A stretch of DNA of 64,000 bases from Mucilaginibacter dorajii (GTDB taxonomy: Bacteria; Bacteroidota; Bacteroidia; Sphingobacteriales; Sphingobacteriaceae). Position numbers and translations under genes: made by a program. The notes below the pieces were generated by a model that did no database searches, was not told the origin of the DNA, and saw only the letters and a list, made by a program, of their open reading frames with translations. The stretch spans positions 186,001 to 250,000 of the forward strand of contig NZ_JANTYS010000005.1 of NCBI RefSeq assembly GCF_024808255.1, read 5' to 3'. Below, piece by piece: positions 8,370-16,606 of this stretch; position 1 is the stretch's first letter; each line of letters begins with the position of its first letter.

Positions 8370-9725
8370 TTAATGATGTAATAAAAGTTTAGTAGCCAGG
8401 TATAGCGGCAGCAGGAAACCGGCGCAATCTGTAAAGGTGGTGATGATGATGGATGATGCCACAGCAGGATCGATCCCTACCCTTTTTAGTATCAATGGTA
8501 TGGATGCTCCCGTGATGCCGGCAATAATTAAATTGCCCGTCATGGCCAAAAACAACACCAGGCCCAACATAGGGTTACCATCATAAAATAAGGCGATACA
8601 GAACACTACAAGGCCATTGGCGGCACCGTTGATCAAGCCTACTAAAAACTCCTTTATAACCGTGTTATAGGCCTGCCTATCGGTAAGGTTACTTAACGAG
8701 ATACGCCTTACCGTTACCGCGAGGGCTTGCGTAGCCGAGTTACCACCCATACCGGCAATAATGGTCATATAAGCCGCGATACCTTTAACCAGCGCCACCG
8801 TATCATCAAAATGGCGGATCACCGACGCAGCCAGGTAAGCCGTAGCCAGGTTAATCACCAGCCAGGGTAAGCGGCTTTTAACAGCATCTTTCCAGTTACC
8901 GCTTAGTTCTTCATCCTCAGATACACCAGAGATCTTCAGGATGTCCTCGGTGTTTTCCTGCTCCATTACGTCGATGATATCATCTACCGTAACACGGCCA
9001 AGCAGCTTCATATGATCATCAACCACCGGGATGGTAGTCAAATTGTATTGAGATATTAAACGCGCTACCTCTTCCTGGTCAAGGTCGGCTTTTACATAAA
9101 CGGGGTCTATTCTTACCAGGTCTTTAACCTTGGCATCGGCATGGGCCTTTATAACATCTTTTATAGATAAGATCCCTTGCAGGGTGTTGTGATCATCTAC
9201 TACGTAAATGGTGTAAAACTCCTCCATCTCTTCAGATTGACGGATGATCTCATCTATAGCCTCTTTTTTATCAAGCAGGATATTAACCTTAATCAGCTCG
9301 GAGTTCATCAAACCGCCGGCGGTATCCTCGGCGTAGTTCATAAGCGCGCGGATGCTGCTGGCATCTTCGGCATCGATATCCTCTAAAATCTCCTGTTGCT
9401 CATCTTCATCAAGCTGTGATATAATATCGGTAGCATCATCATAATCCAGTTCCTCAACTATCTCGGTACGCTTCTCGGGATGAAGGTTTAAAAGCAACTC
9501 GCCAGGGCTGTGCTCCTCGTCCATTTCCGACAAAACTTCCGAGGCAACATCGGTAGGCAGGATATTGATGATACGTTCTTTAGCTTCCTGCGGAAGCTGT
9601 TCAAACAGAATTGCAATCTCAGAGGCGTGGTAGCCTTGCAGAACAAGCTCTAAATCAACATCATCACCTTCAAGAGCGGTTTTAATGCGGAGCAGGTCGG
9701 TTTTATCTAAGTCAAAAGATTGCAT
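8370..9725 (-). CDS. mgtE: magnesium transporter MgtE
   Basis: A 451-residue inner-membrane Mg2+ channel. The N-terminal superhelical domain spans about residues 1-130 (LPQEAKERIINILP, YDDATDIISQLDEDEQ). Two CBS domains follow (about 135-255; IYVVDDHNTLQGILSIKD and IPVVDDHMKLLGRVTVDDIIDV). Five membrane helices close the protein, with the hallmark AGMGGNSATQALAVTVRRI and IIITTFTDCAGFLLPLYLA. Mg2+ bound between the N and CBS domains normally closes the pore. It is a single gene. A CorA-type transporter is encoded at 18141, so two Mg2+ routes exist. Confidence 0.95.
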   Translation of the reverse strand: MQSFDLDKTDLLRIKTALEGDDVDLELVLQGYHASEIAILFEQLPQEAKERIINILPTDVASEVLSEMDEEHSPGELLLNLHPEKRTEIVEELDYDDATDIISQLDEDEQQEILEDIDAEDASSIRALMNYAEDTAGGLMNSELIKVNILLDKKEAIDEIIRQSEEMEEFYTIYVVDDHNTLQGILSIKDVIKAHADAKVKDLVRIDPVYVKADLDQEEVARLISQYNLTTIPVVDDHMKLLGRVTVDDIIDVMEQENTEDILKISGVSEDEELSGNWKDAVKSRLPWLVINLATAYLAASVIRHFDDTVALVKGIAAYMTIIAGMGGNSATQALAVTVRRISLSNLTDRQAYNTVIKEFLVGLINGAANGLVVFCIALFYDGNPMLGLVLFLAMTGNLIIAGITGASIPLILKRVGIDPAVASSIIITTFTDCAGFLLPLYLATKLLLHH

Positions 9726-9863
9726 ATCCGACTAAATTAGGAATTTATGCCCAAACACAGCGAATTAAAAAGGCGTTAAATGCGTGTTAAAGTAAGCCCC
9801 CAGGGGTAGGCACAATTTAGTATAATCAGATGCCAGAAAACAATTCGGAACGCTATTTAAAGA

Positions 9864-10478
9864 CTATAAGCTTCTGTCATATTTGATCTTCACTCCGCTC
9901 ACTTTGCCTATTTTACCTAAAACCTGCTCAACCTGCATTTTACGAATAGAAAGCTGGATGTTGCAATCGTTATCAAACTGCTGATTCAATACAGTAAGGT
10001 CATCCTCCTTGATGATGCGCATTACATCATTCATCTGTAAGTAATCGAAAGAAACGGTATAGATATCGTTTACTGTTTTTTGAACAATAGTGGCTTGTTT
10101 TAAAGCCTCTTCGGTAGCAACTTTATATGCATTGATAAGACCCGGCACACCCAATAACGTGCCGCCAAAATAGCGTACAACCACAACCAAAATATTGGTA
10201 ACATCTTTAGATAAAAGGATATTCAATATTGGCCTGCCGGCGGTACCCGAAGGCTCGCCATCGTCATTAACCCGAAATACAGACCTATCGGTACCCAGGC
10301 GCATAGCCCAGCAGTGGTGATTGGCTTTGGGGTGTTCGACTTTTAGTTTGGCTACAATGCCTTTGAGATCATTCTCAGAATTGATGGAATAAGCATACCC
10401 GAGGAACTTACTGCCCCTGTCGCGAAAAATACTTTCAGTTGGTTTTTCAATGGTTTGATAGGTGTCGTCAAAAAGCAT
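9864..10478 (-). CDS. YigZ/IMPACT family protein
   Basis: A 204-residue protein of the UPF0029/IMPACT family. SIFRDRGSKFLGYAYSI, HPKANHHCWAMRLG, NDDGEPSGTAGRPIL and VVVRYFGGTLLGVPGLINAY are the conserved N-terminal core, and a DUF1949-type C-terminal domain follows. Eukaryotic IMPACT regulates translation through GCN1, but the bacterial role is not settled. It stands between mgtE and a plus-strand secreted protein. Confidence 0.92.
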   Translation of the reverse strand: MLFDDTYQTIEKPTESIFRDRGSKFLGYAYSINSENDLKGIVAKLKVEHPKANHHCWAMRLGTDRSVFRVNDDGEPSGTAGRPILNILLSKDVTNILVVVVRYFGGTLLGVPGLINAYKVATEEALKQATIVQKTVNDIYTVSFDYLQMNDVMRIIKEDDLTVLNQQFDNDCNIQLSIRKMQVEQVLGKIGKVSGVKIKYDRSL

Positions 10479-10587
10479 TAGTAGTTATATCAAACCACAA
10501 AGCTACCGTTTTTAGATTTGGCCGCTCGTATCATGTTTGTAGTTTGTTCAATTTAGGTTGATGCTAAATATTATTGCGAAAGCCTTA

Positions 10588-10595
10588 TAGGTTTG
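10588..10595 (+). promoter_or_regulatory. candidate -7 box of the TonB-C-like gene
   Basis: TAGGTTTG matches TAnnTTTG and lies 64 bp before the ATG at 10660. No -33 TTTG is correctly spaced, so this is a weak call. Confidence 0.3.
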
Positions 10596-10659
10596 TTTTA
10601 GGAAAAGAAATTAATGACAAAGGCATTGATGGAAAGCACAATTAATTTAAATTTATGGG

Positions 10660-11091
10660 ATGAAAACCTTACTCACTTTTGTTATCTCGGTATTGCTTAT
10701 TAATAATGCTTTTAGCCAAACAGGCCTCATTGCAAAGGATACCCTGGTAAAAGGCAGCATTGAAAAAAACTGCCCGGGCGGATTTGCTGCTTTCAACGAT
10801 TATATCAGTAAAGCTACCCGTGCACCAGCTATGATGTTCGAAAATAATAAAGAGGGTTGTGCACGCGTAGCATTCATTATTGAACCAGACGGTAAACTAA
10901 GCAATATACATGGGACTACAAAACTTGGTTATCAAATGGAAGATGAAGCCATTAGATCGATTAAGATGTCAGTTGGATGGATACCCTCTACAATCGATAG
11001 CAAAAATGTTAGAACGTCAATGGAAGTCGGCATTCAGTATAAAAGACTTTCAAAAAACACTGTAAAGGTTGAGGGCAAAGTTGTCGACTGA
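10660..11091 (+). CDS. secreted TonB C-terminal-domain-like protein
   Basis: A 143-residue exported protein. A signal peptide (MKTLLTFVISVLLINNAFSQ) is followed by a single domain. CARVAFIIEPDGKLSNIHGTTKLGYQMEDEAIRSIKMSVGWIP follows the TonB C-terminal pattern (V.F.I...G.v.......g....ldeeAlr.i....W.P). There is no membrane anchor or proline-rich spacer, so it is not a complete TonB. Similar short periplasmic proteins are abundant in Bacteroidota and of unknown role. It converges on the DMT exporter gene 12 bp downstream. Confidence 0.7.
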   Translation: MKTLLTFVISVLLINNAFSQTGLIAKDTLVKGSIEKNCPGGFAAFNDYISKATRAPAMMFENNKEGCARVAFIIEPDGKLSNIHGTTKLGYQMEDEAIRSIKMSVGWIPSTIDSKNVRTSMEVGIQYKRLSKNTVKVEGKVVD

Positions 11092-11103
11092 TTTATCGAG
11101 GCC

Positions 11104-11994
11104 CTAAATGTGTAGAAAGCTTAATGTTTGCGGGAAATAAATAATAACAATAGCCAGTACCGCTACTGCCAGGCCAATTTTATTGAGTGTGCTTAACTTC
11201 TCTTTAAATATGAGTATGCCTATTAATGCACCAACAACAATAACTCCGATATTCATTGATGAAAACACCGATGATGGATTGTTGGCCAATGCTTTATGTG
11301 CCTTTAAATAAAACAGGATATTCCCGAAGTTAAACAAACCTAAAACCCAGCCAATAAAAATATGCGGCCAGGAAAAGCGCATTTTTTTGGTAAACACCTG
11401 GTAAAGCAACCCGATGAGCGACAATGCGAAGGCCAATATGAAAATAATGAATATGGCAGTTGAAAATGGCACGTTATTAACCTTGGTAAGCTGCTTAAGC
11501 AATACATCAATAACCCCGAAACCAAGAAATACTACAAGCAGATAAATCCATGACCCTTTGCCTGCTTCTTTACTGCTTACCCTGCTGTTTGATTTTTGCC
11601 AGGGGATAGAACATAAAATGGCGATGAAGGCCAAGGCAATGCCGATAAGCTTAACCGTATTAACGGCCTCGCCAAATATTAAAAACGCAGATACGATAGG
11701 GATAAATAACGACAAACGCTGCGCAACATCTGTACGCACGATGCCCGCTACCCTCACCGACGAGGCCATGATCACAAACAGGGATGGGAACAATATACCT
11801 AAAGCGAGATAGTTATAAATTGGCGCACCCTGCAGACTTGGGATAGATGGTTTAAAGAAAAACCACGTGAGCAATATAGCGATAGAATAGTTCCAGGTAA
11901 TGGCCTGGTAAACATCAATATGATAGCGCTTGGCCAGCTTAAGCATAACCGACACAATAACACTACAACAAATACTTAAAAAAACGAACAACAT
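11104..11994 (-). CDS. EamA/DMT family transporter
   Basis: A 296-residue inner-membrane protein with about ten predicted helices in two EamA-like halves. LSLFIPIVSAFLIFGEAVNTVKLIGIALAFIAILCSI ends the first half, and SSVFSSMNIGVIVVGALIGILIFKEKLSTLNKIGLAVAVLAIVIIYF ends the second. These are the paired GE.l...k..G..li signatures of drug/metabolite exporters. The substrate cannot be told from sequence. A repeat element separates it from ribD. Confidence 0.85.
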   Translation of the reverse strand: MLFVFLSICCSVIVSVMLKLAKRYHIDVYQAITWNYSIAILLTWFFFKPSIPSLQGAPIYNYLALGILFPSLFVIMASSVRVAGIVRTDVAQRLSLFIPIVSAFLIFGEAVNTVKLIGIALAFIAILCSIPWQKSNSRVSSKEAGKGSWIYLLVVFLGFGVIDVLLKQLTKVNNVPFSTAIFIIFILAFALSLIGLLYQVFTKKMRFSWPHIFIGWVLGLFNFGNILFYLKAHKALANNPSSVFSSMNIGVIVVGALIGILIFKEKLSTLNKIGLAVAVLAIVIIYFPQTLSFLHI

Positions 11995-12013
11995 AATTTA
12001 GGATTTGAGGAAG

Positions 12014-12133
12014 AATCAAGAGTCAAGAATCAAGAGTTGAGACAAAAGCAAAACGTTGAATGCTTGTAATCCCAAAACGACTATCGGCTTTATTATTTTC
12101 GAGTCTTGATTCTTGACTCTTGACTCTTGATTC
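12014..12133. repeat. heptanucleotide arrays in inverted orientation, entering the ribD 3' end
   Basis: At 12014-12041 there are four 7-bp units of the type A(A/G)TCAAG. At 12104-12133 the complementary units (CTTGATT, CTTGACT) recur. The right array lies inside ribD, whose stop is at 12093-12095, so it encodes the last residues of RibD. The two arrays can pair as a hairpin about 120 nt long. Confidence 0.75.
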
Positions 12134-13166
12134 TAATAATCAAATGATCGTCGCCTACCGACGACTCACCTGCAAGTATACCTGTTATTTGTGGTGATTT
12201 TATACCATTTGTTAAAACTGTTTTACCGGTAAAAATCCGGGCCTCGTCCCACAAACCGGCGTCGATAAAGGTTTGCAGCGTATGTGCGCCCCCCTCAATG
12301 ATCACCGATTGAATATCCTGCAGGTATAACTGGTATAAAATATACTGGGGTACGTATCTTTCAAAATCCTCTAACGCGATATATTTATTTTTCCCGTCTA
12401 CATTAAATTCAACTTCATTAAACACCAGTGTTTCAATAGATTGATCAAATATATTTAAAGTTTTATTTAACTCCAACCGCCTGTCAATCACCACCCGTTT
12501 GGGCGACCGGCCTTCCCAATACCTTACGTTAAGCCGGGGGTTATCTATAGCCGCGGTGTTTTTACCAACCAATATGGCATCTTCCTCGCTGCGCCACTTG
12601 TGTACCAGCCGGCGCGATTCGGGTCCGGTGATCCAAAGCTGACTGCCATCAGCCGGCGCAAAAAAGCCGTTGTTGGTTTCCGCCCATTTCAGGATGATGT
12701 ATGGCCGGTGTTTTTGAACTTTGGTAAAAAATCGACGGTTAAGCCATTGACATTCCTTTTCTAATACACCGCTAATCACTTCAATGCCTGCTTCTTTAAG
12801 TTTTTCGATCCCTTTACCATCAACCTGCGGGAATGGATCGCGGGTGCCGATAACTACCAACGGGATCTGGTGTTTAATGATCAGATCGGCACAGGGCGGG
12901 GTTTTACCGTAGTGTGCGCATGGCTCCAATGAAACATATATGGTTGATTTCTTTAACAATTCGGCAGCGTTATCAAACCTGGCTACTACCTGCGCAATGG
13001 CATTAACTTCGGCATGGGCCTCGCCATACTTTTGATGGTACCCCTCACCTACTATTTTGCCATCATGAACCACAACCGCGCCAACCATGGGGTTCGGACT
13101 CACCAGTCCGGCACCAAGTTCAGCCAGTTCCAGGCAACGCCGCATAAATATTTCATGTTGAACCAT
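12093..13166 (-). CDS. ribD: bifunctional riboflavin biosynthesis deaminase/reductase RibD
   Basis: RibD catalyses the second and third steps of riboflavin synthesis. The N-terminal deaminase domain has the zinc motif HAEVNAI and PCAHYGKTPPCADLI. The C-terminal reductase has RPYIILKWAETNNGFFA, KWRSEEDAILVGKNTAAIDNPRLNVR and VIIEGGAHTLQTFIDAGLWDEARIF. At 357 residues it is normal length. The last dozen residues (IKSQESRIKTRK) are read from an intergenic heptanucleotide repeat and look appended. It is divergent from prmC with only 33 bp between starts, which leaves little room for an FMN riboswitch. None is seen. Confidence 0.94.
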   Translation of the reverse strand: MVQHEIFMRRCLELAELGAGLVSPNPMVGAVVVHDGKIVGEGYHQKYGEAHAEVNAIAQVVARFDNAAELLKKSTIYVSLEPCAHYGKTPPCADLIIKHQIPLVVIGTRDPFPQVDGKGIEKLKEAGIEVISGVLEKECQWLNRRFFTKVQKHRPYIILKWAETNNGFFAPADGSQLWITGPESRRLVHKWRSEEDAILVGKNTAAIDNPRLNVRYWEGRSPKRVVIDRRLELNKTLNIFDQSIETLVFNEVEFNVDGKNKYIALEDFERYVPQYILYQLYLQDIQSVIIEGGAHTLQTFIDAGLWDEARIFTGKTVLTNGIKSPQITGILAGESSVGDDHLIIRIKSQESRIKTRK

Positions 13167-13199
13167 GCTGCAAAAGTAGCTTTTATGTTACTTTGTTGC

Positions 13200-14087
13200 A
13201 TGATTACTATTAAGGATGTTTTTGAAGATTACAAACAGCTGAACAAGATCTATAGCGCCAATGAAACAGAAGCCATTAGCTTATTGACCATCAGCGAAAT
13301 AACAACCCTATCAAAAGCATCCATCAAGGCGTTTCCTGAACGTGAATTGACTGCCCAACAGGCCGAAAGCTTTAAAAATATCCTTGCGGAACTACTAACA
13401 GGCAAACCCATACAATACATTTTAGGTGTTACCGAATTTTACGGCCTGCCATTTAAAGTGAACGCCAACGTACTTATACCGCGCCCGGAAACCGAGGAAT
13501 TGGTGGAATGGATTCTTTTGGAAGGTGAAAGATTAAAGGTGAAAGGCAAAAGGTTTTCGGGGAGGATATTGGATATCGGAACCGGTAGTGGCTGCATTGC
13601 CATTAGTTTAAAAAAGAATTTACCGAATGCACAGGTTTCGGCAATTGATATATCGGAGGGGGCTTTGCAAACGGCGAGTGAAAATGCCAACTTGAATAAC
13701 GTCGATGTCGACTTTATTCATCGCGACATACTGAACTCAGAACTCAGAACCCAGAACTCAGAACTCAGAACTCACCATATCATAGTAAGTAACCCCCCCT
13801 ATGTTACCCTGGAGGATAAAAAGCAGATGCATACCAATGTTACCGATTTTGAGCCCCATACCGCTTTGTTTGTACCGGAGGATGACCCGCTTTTATTTTA
13901 TCGTGCTATCGCCGATTTTGCATTGGTAAATTTAGCTGCAGGCGGGCTGCTTTTTTTCGAGATTAATGAAAGCCTGGGTAAGGAAACAGTTCAGCTATTA
14001 CAAGATAAAGAATTCATAAACATTGAGTTAAGGCAGGACATGAGTGGTAGGGATAGGATGGTTAAAGCCAGTCTGAACCGGGATTAA
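13200..14087 (+). CDS. prmC: release factor glutamine methyltransferase PrmC
   Basis: PrmC methylates the Gln of the GGQ motif in peptide release factors. ATG at 13200 (295 residues) is chosen because the frame upstream overlaps divergent ribD. The helical N-domain is followed by GKPIQYILGVTEFYGLPF, NVLIPRPETEELVEW, the SAM loop LDIGTGSGCIAI and catalytic NPPY (residues 198-201). Residues about 178-192 (NSELRTQNSELRTHH) are encoded by six 7-bp repeats immediately before NPPY. The last few codons (SLNRD) lie in an intergenic inverted repeat. The NPPY codons also carry a run of seven C. Confidence 0.94.
   Translation: MITIKDVFEDYKQLNKIYSANETEAISLLTISEITTLSKASIKAFPERELTAQQAESFKNILAELLTGKPIQYILGVTEFYGLPFKVNANVLIPRPETEELVEWILLEGERLKVKGKRFSGRILDIGTGSGCIAISLKKNLPNAQVSAIDISEGALQTASENANLNNVDVDFIHRDILNSELRTQNSELRTHHIIVSNPPYVTLEDKKQMHTNVTDFEPHTALFVPEDDPLLFYRAIADFALVNLAAGGLLFFEINESLGKETVQLLQDKEFINIELRQDMSGRDRMVKASLNRD
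13733..13774 (+). repeat. 6 x 7-bp tandem repeat inside prmC
   Basis: Six consecutive GAACTCA units, one of them GAACCCA, occupy 42 bp within prmC. The total length is a multiple of three, so the frame is kept, and the array is read as NSELRTQ-type peptide. Gain or loss of one unit would shift the frame just before the catalytic NPPY. Confidence 0.9.
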
Positions 14088-14164
14088 GCAGATTGATTAG
14101 ATTTTTAGGATTTTGACGGAAAAAATCCTGCAAATCCTTTAATCCCATAAATCCCGGTTCAGAC
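14071..14164. repeat. intergenic inverted repeat GTCTGAACCGGGATT
   Basis: Perfect 15-bp arms (14071-14085 and 14150-14164) enclose AT-rich sequence. The left arm overlaps the end of prmC. A related pair occurs at 55334-55460, so this is a dispersed family. Lying between convergent prmC and xer genes, it may also work as a terminator. Confidence 0.75.
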
Positions 14165-14197
14165 AAAACAGCAAACTGCCCACCGTAAACTGCAAAC

Positions 14198-15097
14198 TCA
14201 GGAACGTGGATGAAACTGGCTTATCGTGCTCTTCAAATACTCCCTATCCAAATGGGTATAAATTTCGGTAGTGGTAATGCTTTCATGGCCTAACATTTCC
14301 TGTACTGCACGTAAATCGGCGCCGCCTTCCACAAGGTGCGTGGCAAAAGAATGGCGAAATGTGTGCGGACTGATGGCTTTGTTAAGGCCGATTGTTTGTG
14401 CCAGGCCCTGGATCATCAGGAAGATCATTTGCCGGCTCAACCGTCCTCCCCGGCGATTTAAGAAGACGATATCTTCCTCGCCCTTTTTTACAGCGATATG
14501 CACCCGCAGATTTTCTATATAGATCTTAATGGCTTTTATCGCTTCGCCGCCAATGGGCACCAAACGTTCCTTATTGCCTTTGCCGGCTACCTTTATAAAT
14601 TCAATTTCGAGGTATAAGTTTGATAATTTAAGCTCGGTAAGCTCAGACACACGCAGACCACTGCCATACAGCGTTTCCAGGATGGCTTTATTACGCGGGC
14701 CCTCGGGCTTGGATAGATCGATAGCCGCGATGAGTTTATTGATATCCTGGTAACTTAAGGTATCCGGCAACTTGCGCGTAATCCTGGGCGATTCCAGTAA
14801 TTCTGACGGATCTGTTTTTACCAGGTCTTCCATCAGCATATATTTATAAAAAGCTTTAACGCCTGATAAAATGCGGGCTTGCGACGTTGCTATCATGCCC
14901 AACTCGTTTATCCAGGTAATAAAATTGCGCAGATCGGTTAAAGTAACGGTTTCTGGTTTTAACTTAACTATTTGTATATCAGAAAATTGACACAATCGTT
15001 CTATATCCCTGCTGTAAGCTTCTACAGAGTTATCGGCCAGCGATTTCTCTAATCTTAAATAAGCCTGGAAACCTTTTATTGCCGAACGCCAATCCAA
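14198..15097 (-). CDS. tyrosine recombinase XerC/XerD
   Basis: A 299-residue tyrosine recombinase that fits the chromosome-dimer resolution type. The SAM-like N-domain (FQAYLRLEKSLADNSVEAYSRDI) is followed by the catalytic domain. Catalytic residues are Arg149 (GSGLRVSEL), His245 and Arg248 (SPHTFRHSFATHLVEGGADL), His271 (MLGHESITTTEIY) and the nucleophile Tyr280. The start is TTG at 15097, since no in-frame ATG precedes the conserved N-terminus. It sits next to aroQ rather than a mobile element, which suggests a housekeeping role. XerC and XerD cannot be separated with confidence. Confidence 0.9.
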   Translation of the reverse strand: MDWRSAIKGFQAYLRLEKSLADNSVEAYSRDIERLCQFSDIQIVKLKPETVTLTDLRNFITWINELGMIATSQARILSGVKAFYKYMLMEDLVKTDPSELLESPRITRKLPDTLSYQDINKLIAAIDLSKPEGPRNKAILETLYGSGLRVSELTELKLSNLYLEIEFIKVAGKGNKERLVPIGGEAIKAIKIYIENLRVHIAVKKGEEDIVFLNRRGGRLSRQMIFLMIQGLAQTIGLNKAISPHTFRHSFATHLVEGGADLRAVQEMLGHESITTTEIYTHLDREYLKSTISQFHPRS

Positions 15098-15125
15098 ATT
15101 GATTTTAATTTAATGTATTTATAGT

Positions 15126-15133
15126 TAAGTTTG
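15126..15133 (+). promoter_or_regulatory. -7 box very close to the aroQ start
   Basis: TAAGTTTG matches TAnnTTTG and ends five bases before the aroQ ATG. If it is used, the transcript would begin at or beside the start codon, giving a leaderless message. A TTG at 15099-15101 is further upstream than the usual -33 spacing. Confidence 0.3.
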
Positions 15134-15138
15134 AACCA

Positions 15139-15558
15139 ATGAAGATACAAATTATTAACGGCCCCAATTTAAACCTGCTTGGCGTACGCGAAAAATCAAT
15201 TTACGGCGACGCCAGTTTTGAAAGCTACCTTGTAGAATTGCGTAAACGCTATTCAAACATCGATATTGAATATTACCAAAGCAATGTGGAAGGCGAAATT
15301 ATAAATAAACTTCACCAAATTGGGTTTGAATATGATGGTATAGTAATAAACGCCGGTGCTTATACACACACGTCTATTGCCATTGCCGATGCCATTGCCG
15401 CTATCAATACACCCGTTATTGAGGTGCACATTTCAAACGTATACAAACGCGAGGAATTCAGGCACCACTCCATGCTGGCCGCCAGCTGCCGGGGTGTAAT
15501 TGCCGGCTTCGGTATGGATTCGTATAGGTTGGCTATTGAGAATTTAATCCTGAAATAA
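15139..15558 (+). CDS. aroQ: type II 3-dehydroquinate dehydratase
   Basis: AroQ catalyses the third step of the shikimate pathway. At 139 residues it is typical for this dodecameric enzyme. The opening MKIQIINGPNLNLLGVRE, catalytic Tyr in SIYGD, QSNVEGEIINKLHQ, INAGAYTHTSIAIADAI and VEVHISN-like EVHISNVYKREEFRHHS are all present. It is a single gene, divergent from the xer gene. Confidence 0.96.
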   Translation: MKIQIINGPNLNLLGVREKSIYGDASFESYLVELRKRYSNIDIEYYQSNVEGEIINKLHQIGFEYDGIVINAGAYTHTSIAIADAIAAINTPVIEVHISNVYKREEFRHHSMLAASCRGVIAGFGMDSYRLAIENLILK

Positions 15559-15568
15559 TTGGTATAGC

Positions 15569-16606
15569 TTAATTTAGGCGACCGGGCAAATCTGTAACCC
15601 TGGTTTTCTTTTTTGCGAAGAACTGCCAAACTATGCTGCCCTGGTAAATCCCGGTTAAATCCCATGATTTTGATATAACTTTTGGTTTAGGGCTTTTTCC
15701 TTTTGATTTAAAAAGACTGATCACAAAACTTTGGTGTGCCCTGCTCACTGCCCAGGCGTCTTTGCGTTTTCCATCCGCTAAAAACTTGAGCAAAGCGGCC
15801 AAATCAAGCCACATACGCAGGCTGATAAGCCATACTGCCCGCCAAAAAGGCAAATTCTTTTTAATGAGCCAAAGGTTGTTTCTAAAATTAAGATAGGTTT
15901 TAAAAGGATTTTCGGCATTAAGGGTGCCGCCGCCTACGTGATAAACAGTCGACTCGGCACAATACATTACCTTGTAACCCATATTTTTCAATCGCCAGCA
16001 AAGGTCAATTTCTTCCATATGGGCAAAAAATGATTCATCAAAACCTCCGGCCAAATCCCAATACTTCTTTTTAATAAACAAGGCCGCGCCCGATGCCCAG
16101 AATACCTCGCCCGATTGCTGGTATTGACCATGGTCTTTTTCCACCTCATTGAATAAACGCCCCCTGCAAAATGGGTAGCCGTAAACGTCGATAAATCCAC
16201 CTGCTGCACCGGCATGCTCGAATGTATCTTTATAGGCGTAAGCCAGCAGTTTGGGTGCAGCGGCGGCTATCAGCGCATCGCTTTCCATCAGTTCAATAAC
16301 CGGTTCAATCCAGTTGGGTGTTACTTCCACATCAGAATTGAGCAGGATATAATAATCCGCATCAACCTGGGCTAAAACACGATTATACCCGCCTGTAAAG
16401 CCGTAGTTCTGATCATTTTGAATGATATAAATATTTGGATAGTTCTCCCGTAAAAAAGCGATAGAGCCGTCGGTAGACGCGTTATCACCCACCACAACTT
16501 CAAGACCGGGCCAGGTAGAGGCCATAACAGTGGGAAGAAATTGTTTGAGGTACTTAACACCGTTCCAGTTTAAAATTACTACGGCAACTTTGGGGTTATT
16601 GATCAT
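15569..16606 (-). CDS. family 2 glycosyltransferase
   Basis: A GT2 protein of 345 residues from ATG at 16606. The longer frame to 16657 runs into the upstream gene and is not preferred. KVAVVILNWNGVKYLKQFL, EVVVGDNASTDGSIAFLREN, YNRVLAQVDADYYILLNSDVEV (DXD-like) and MEEIDLCWRLKNMGYKVMY match rhamnosyl- or GT2-type enzymes. The C-terminus carries a hydrophobic, basic segment (WRAVWLISLRMWLDLAALLKFL) that probably contacts the membrane. Its start overlaps the acyltransferase stop by 4 bp, so the two are coupled, and a role in envelope glycolipid synthesis is likely. Confidence 0.88.
   Translation of the reverse strand: MINNPKVAVVILNWNGVKYLKQFLPTVMASTWPGLEVVVGDNASTDGSIAFLRENYPNIYIIQNDQNYGFTGGYNRVLAQVDADYYILLNSDVEVTPNWIEPVIELMESDALIAAAAPKLLAYAYKDTFEHAGAAGGFIDVYGYPFCRGRLFNEVEKDHGQYQQSGEVFWASGAALFIKKKYWDLAGGFDESFFAHMEEIDLCWRLKNMGYKVMYCAESTVYHVGGGTLNAENPFKTYLNFRNNLWLIKKNLPFWRAVWLISLRMWLDLAALLKFLADGKRKDAWAVSRAHQSFVISLFKSKGKSPKPKVISKSWDLTGIYQGSIVWQFFAKKKTRVTDLPGRLN

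Noticed and set aside
12014-12133. CRISPR array
   Set aside because: Repeat units are 7 bp without spacers of constant length, and no cas genes are present.
13014-13199. Upstream extension of the prmC frame by 62 codons
   Set aside because: It runs antisense through the start of ribD, and the extra residues have no PrmC counterpart. ATG 13200 gives the normal N-terminus.
14198-15097. Integrase of a mobile element
   Set aside because: The recombinase has the length and motifs of housekeeping XerC/XerD, lies beside aroQ, and no attachment-site repeats or phage genes flank it.
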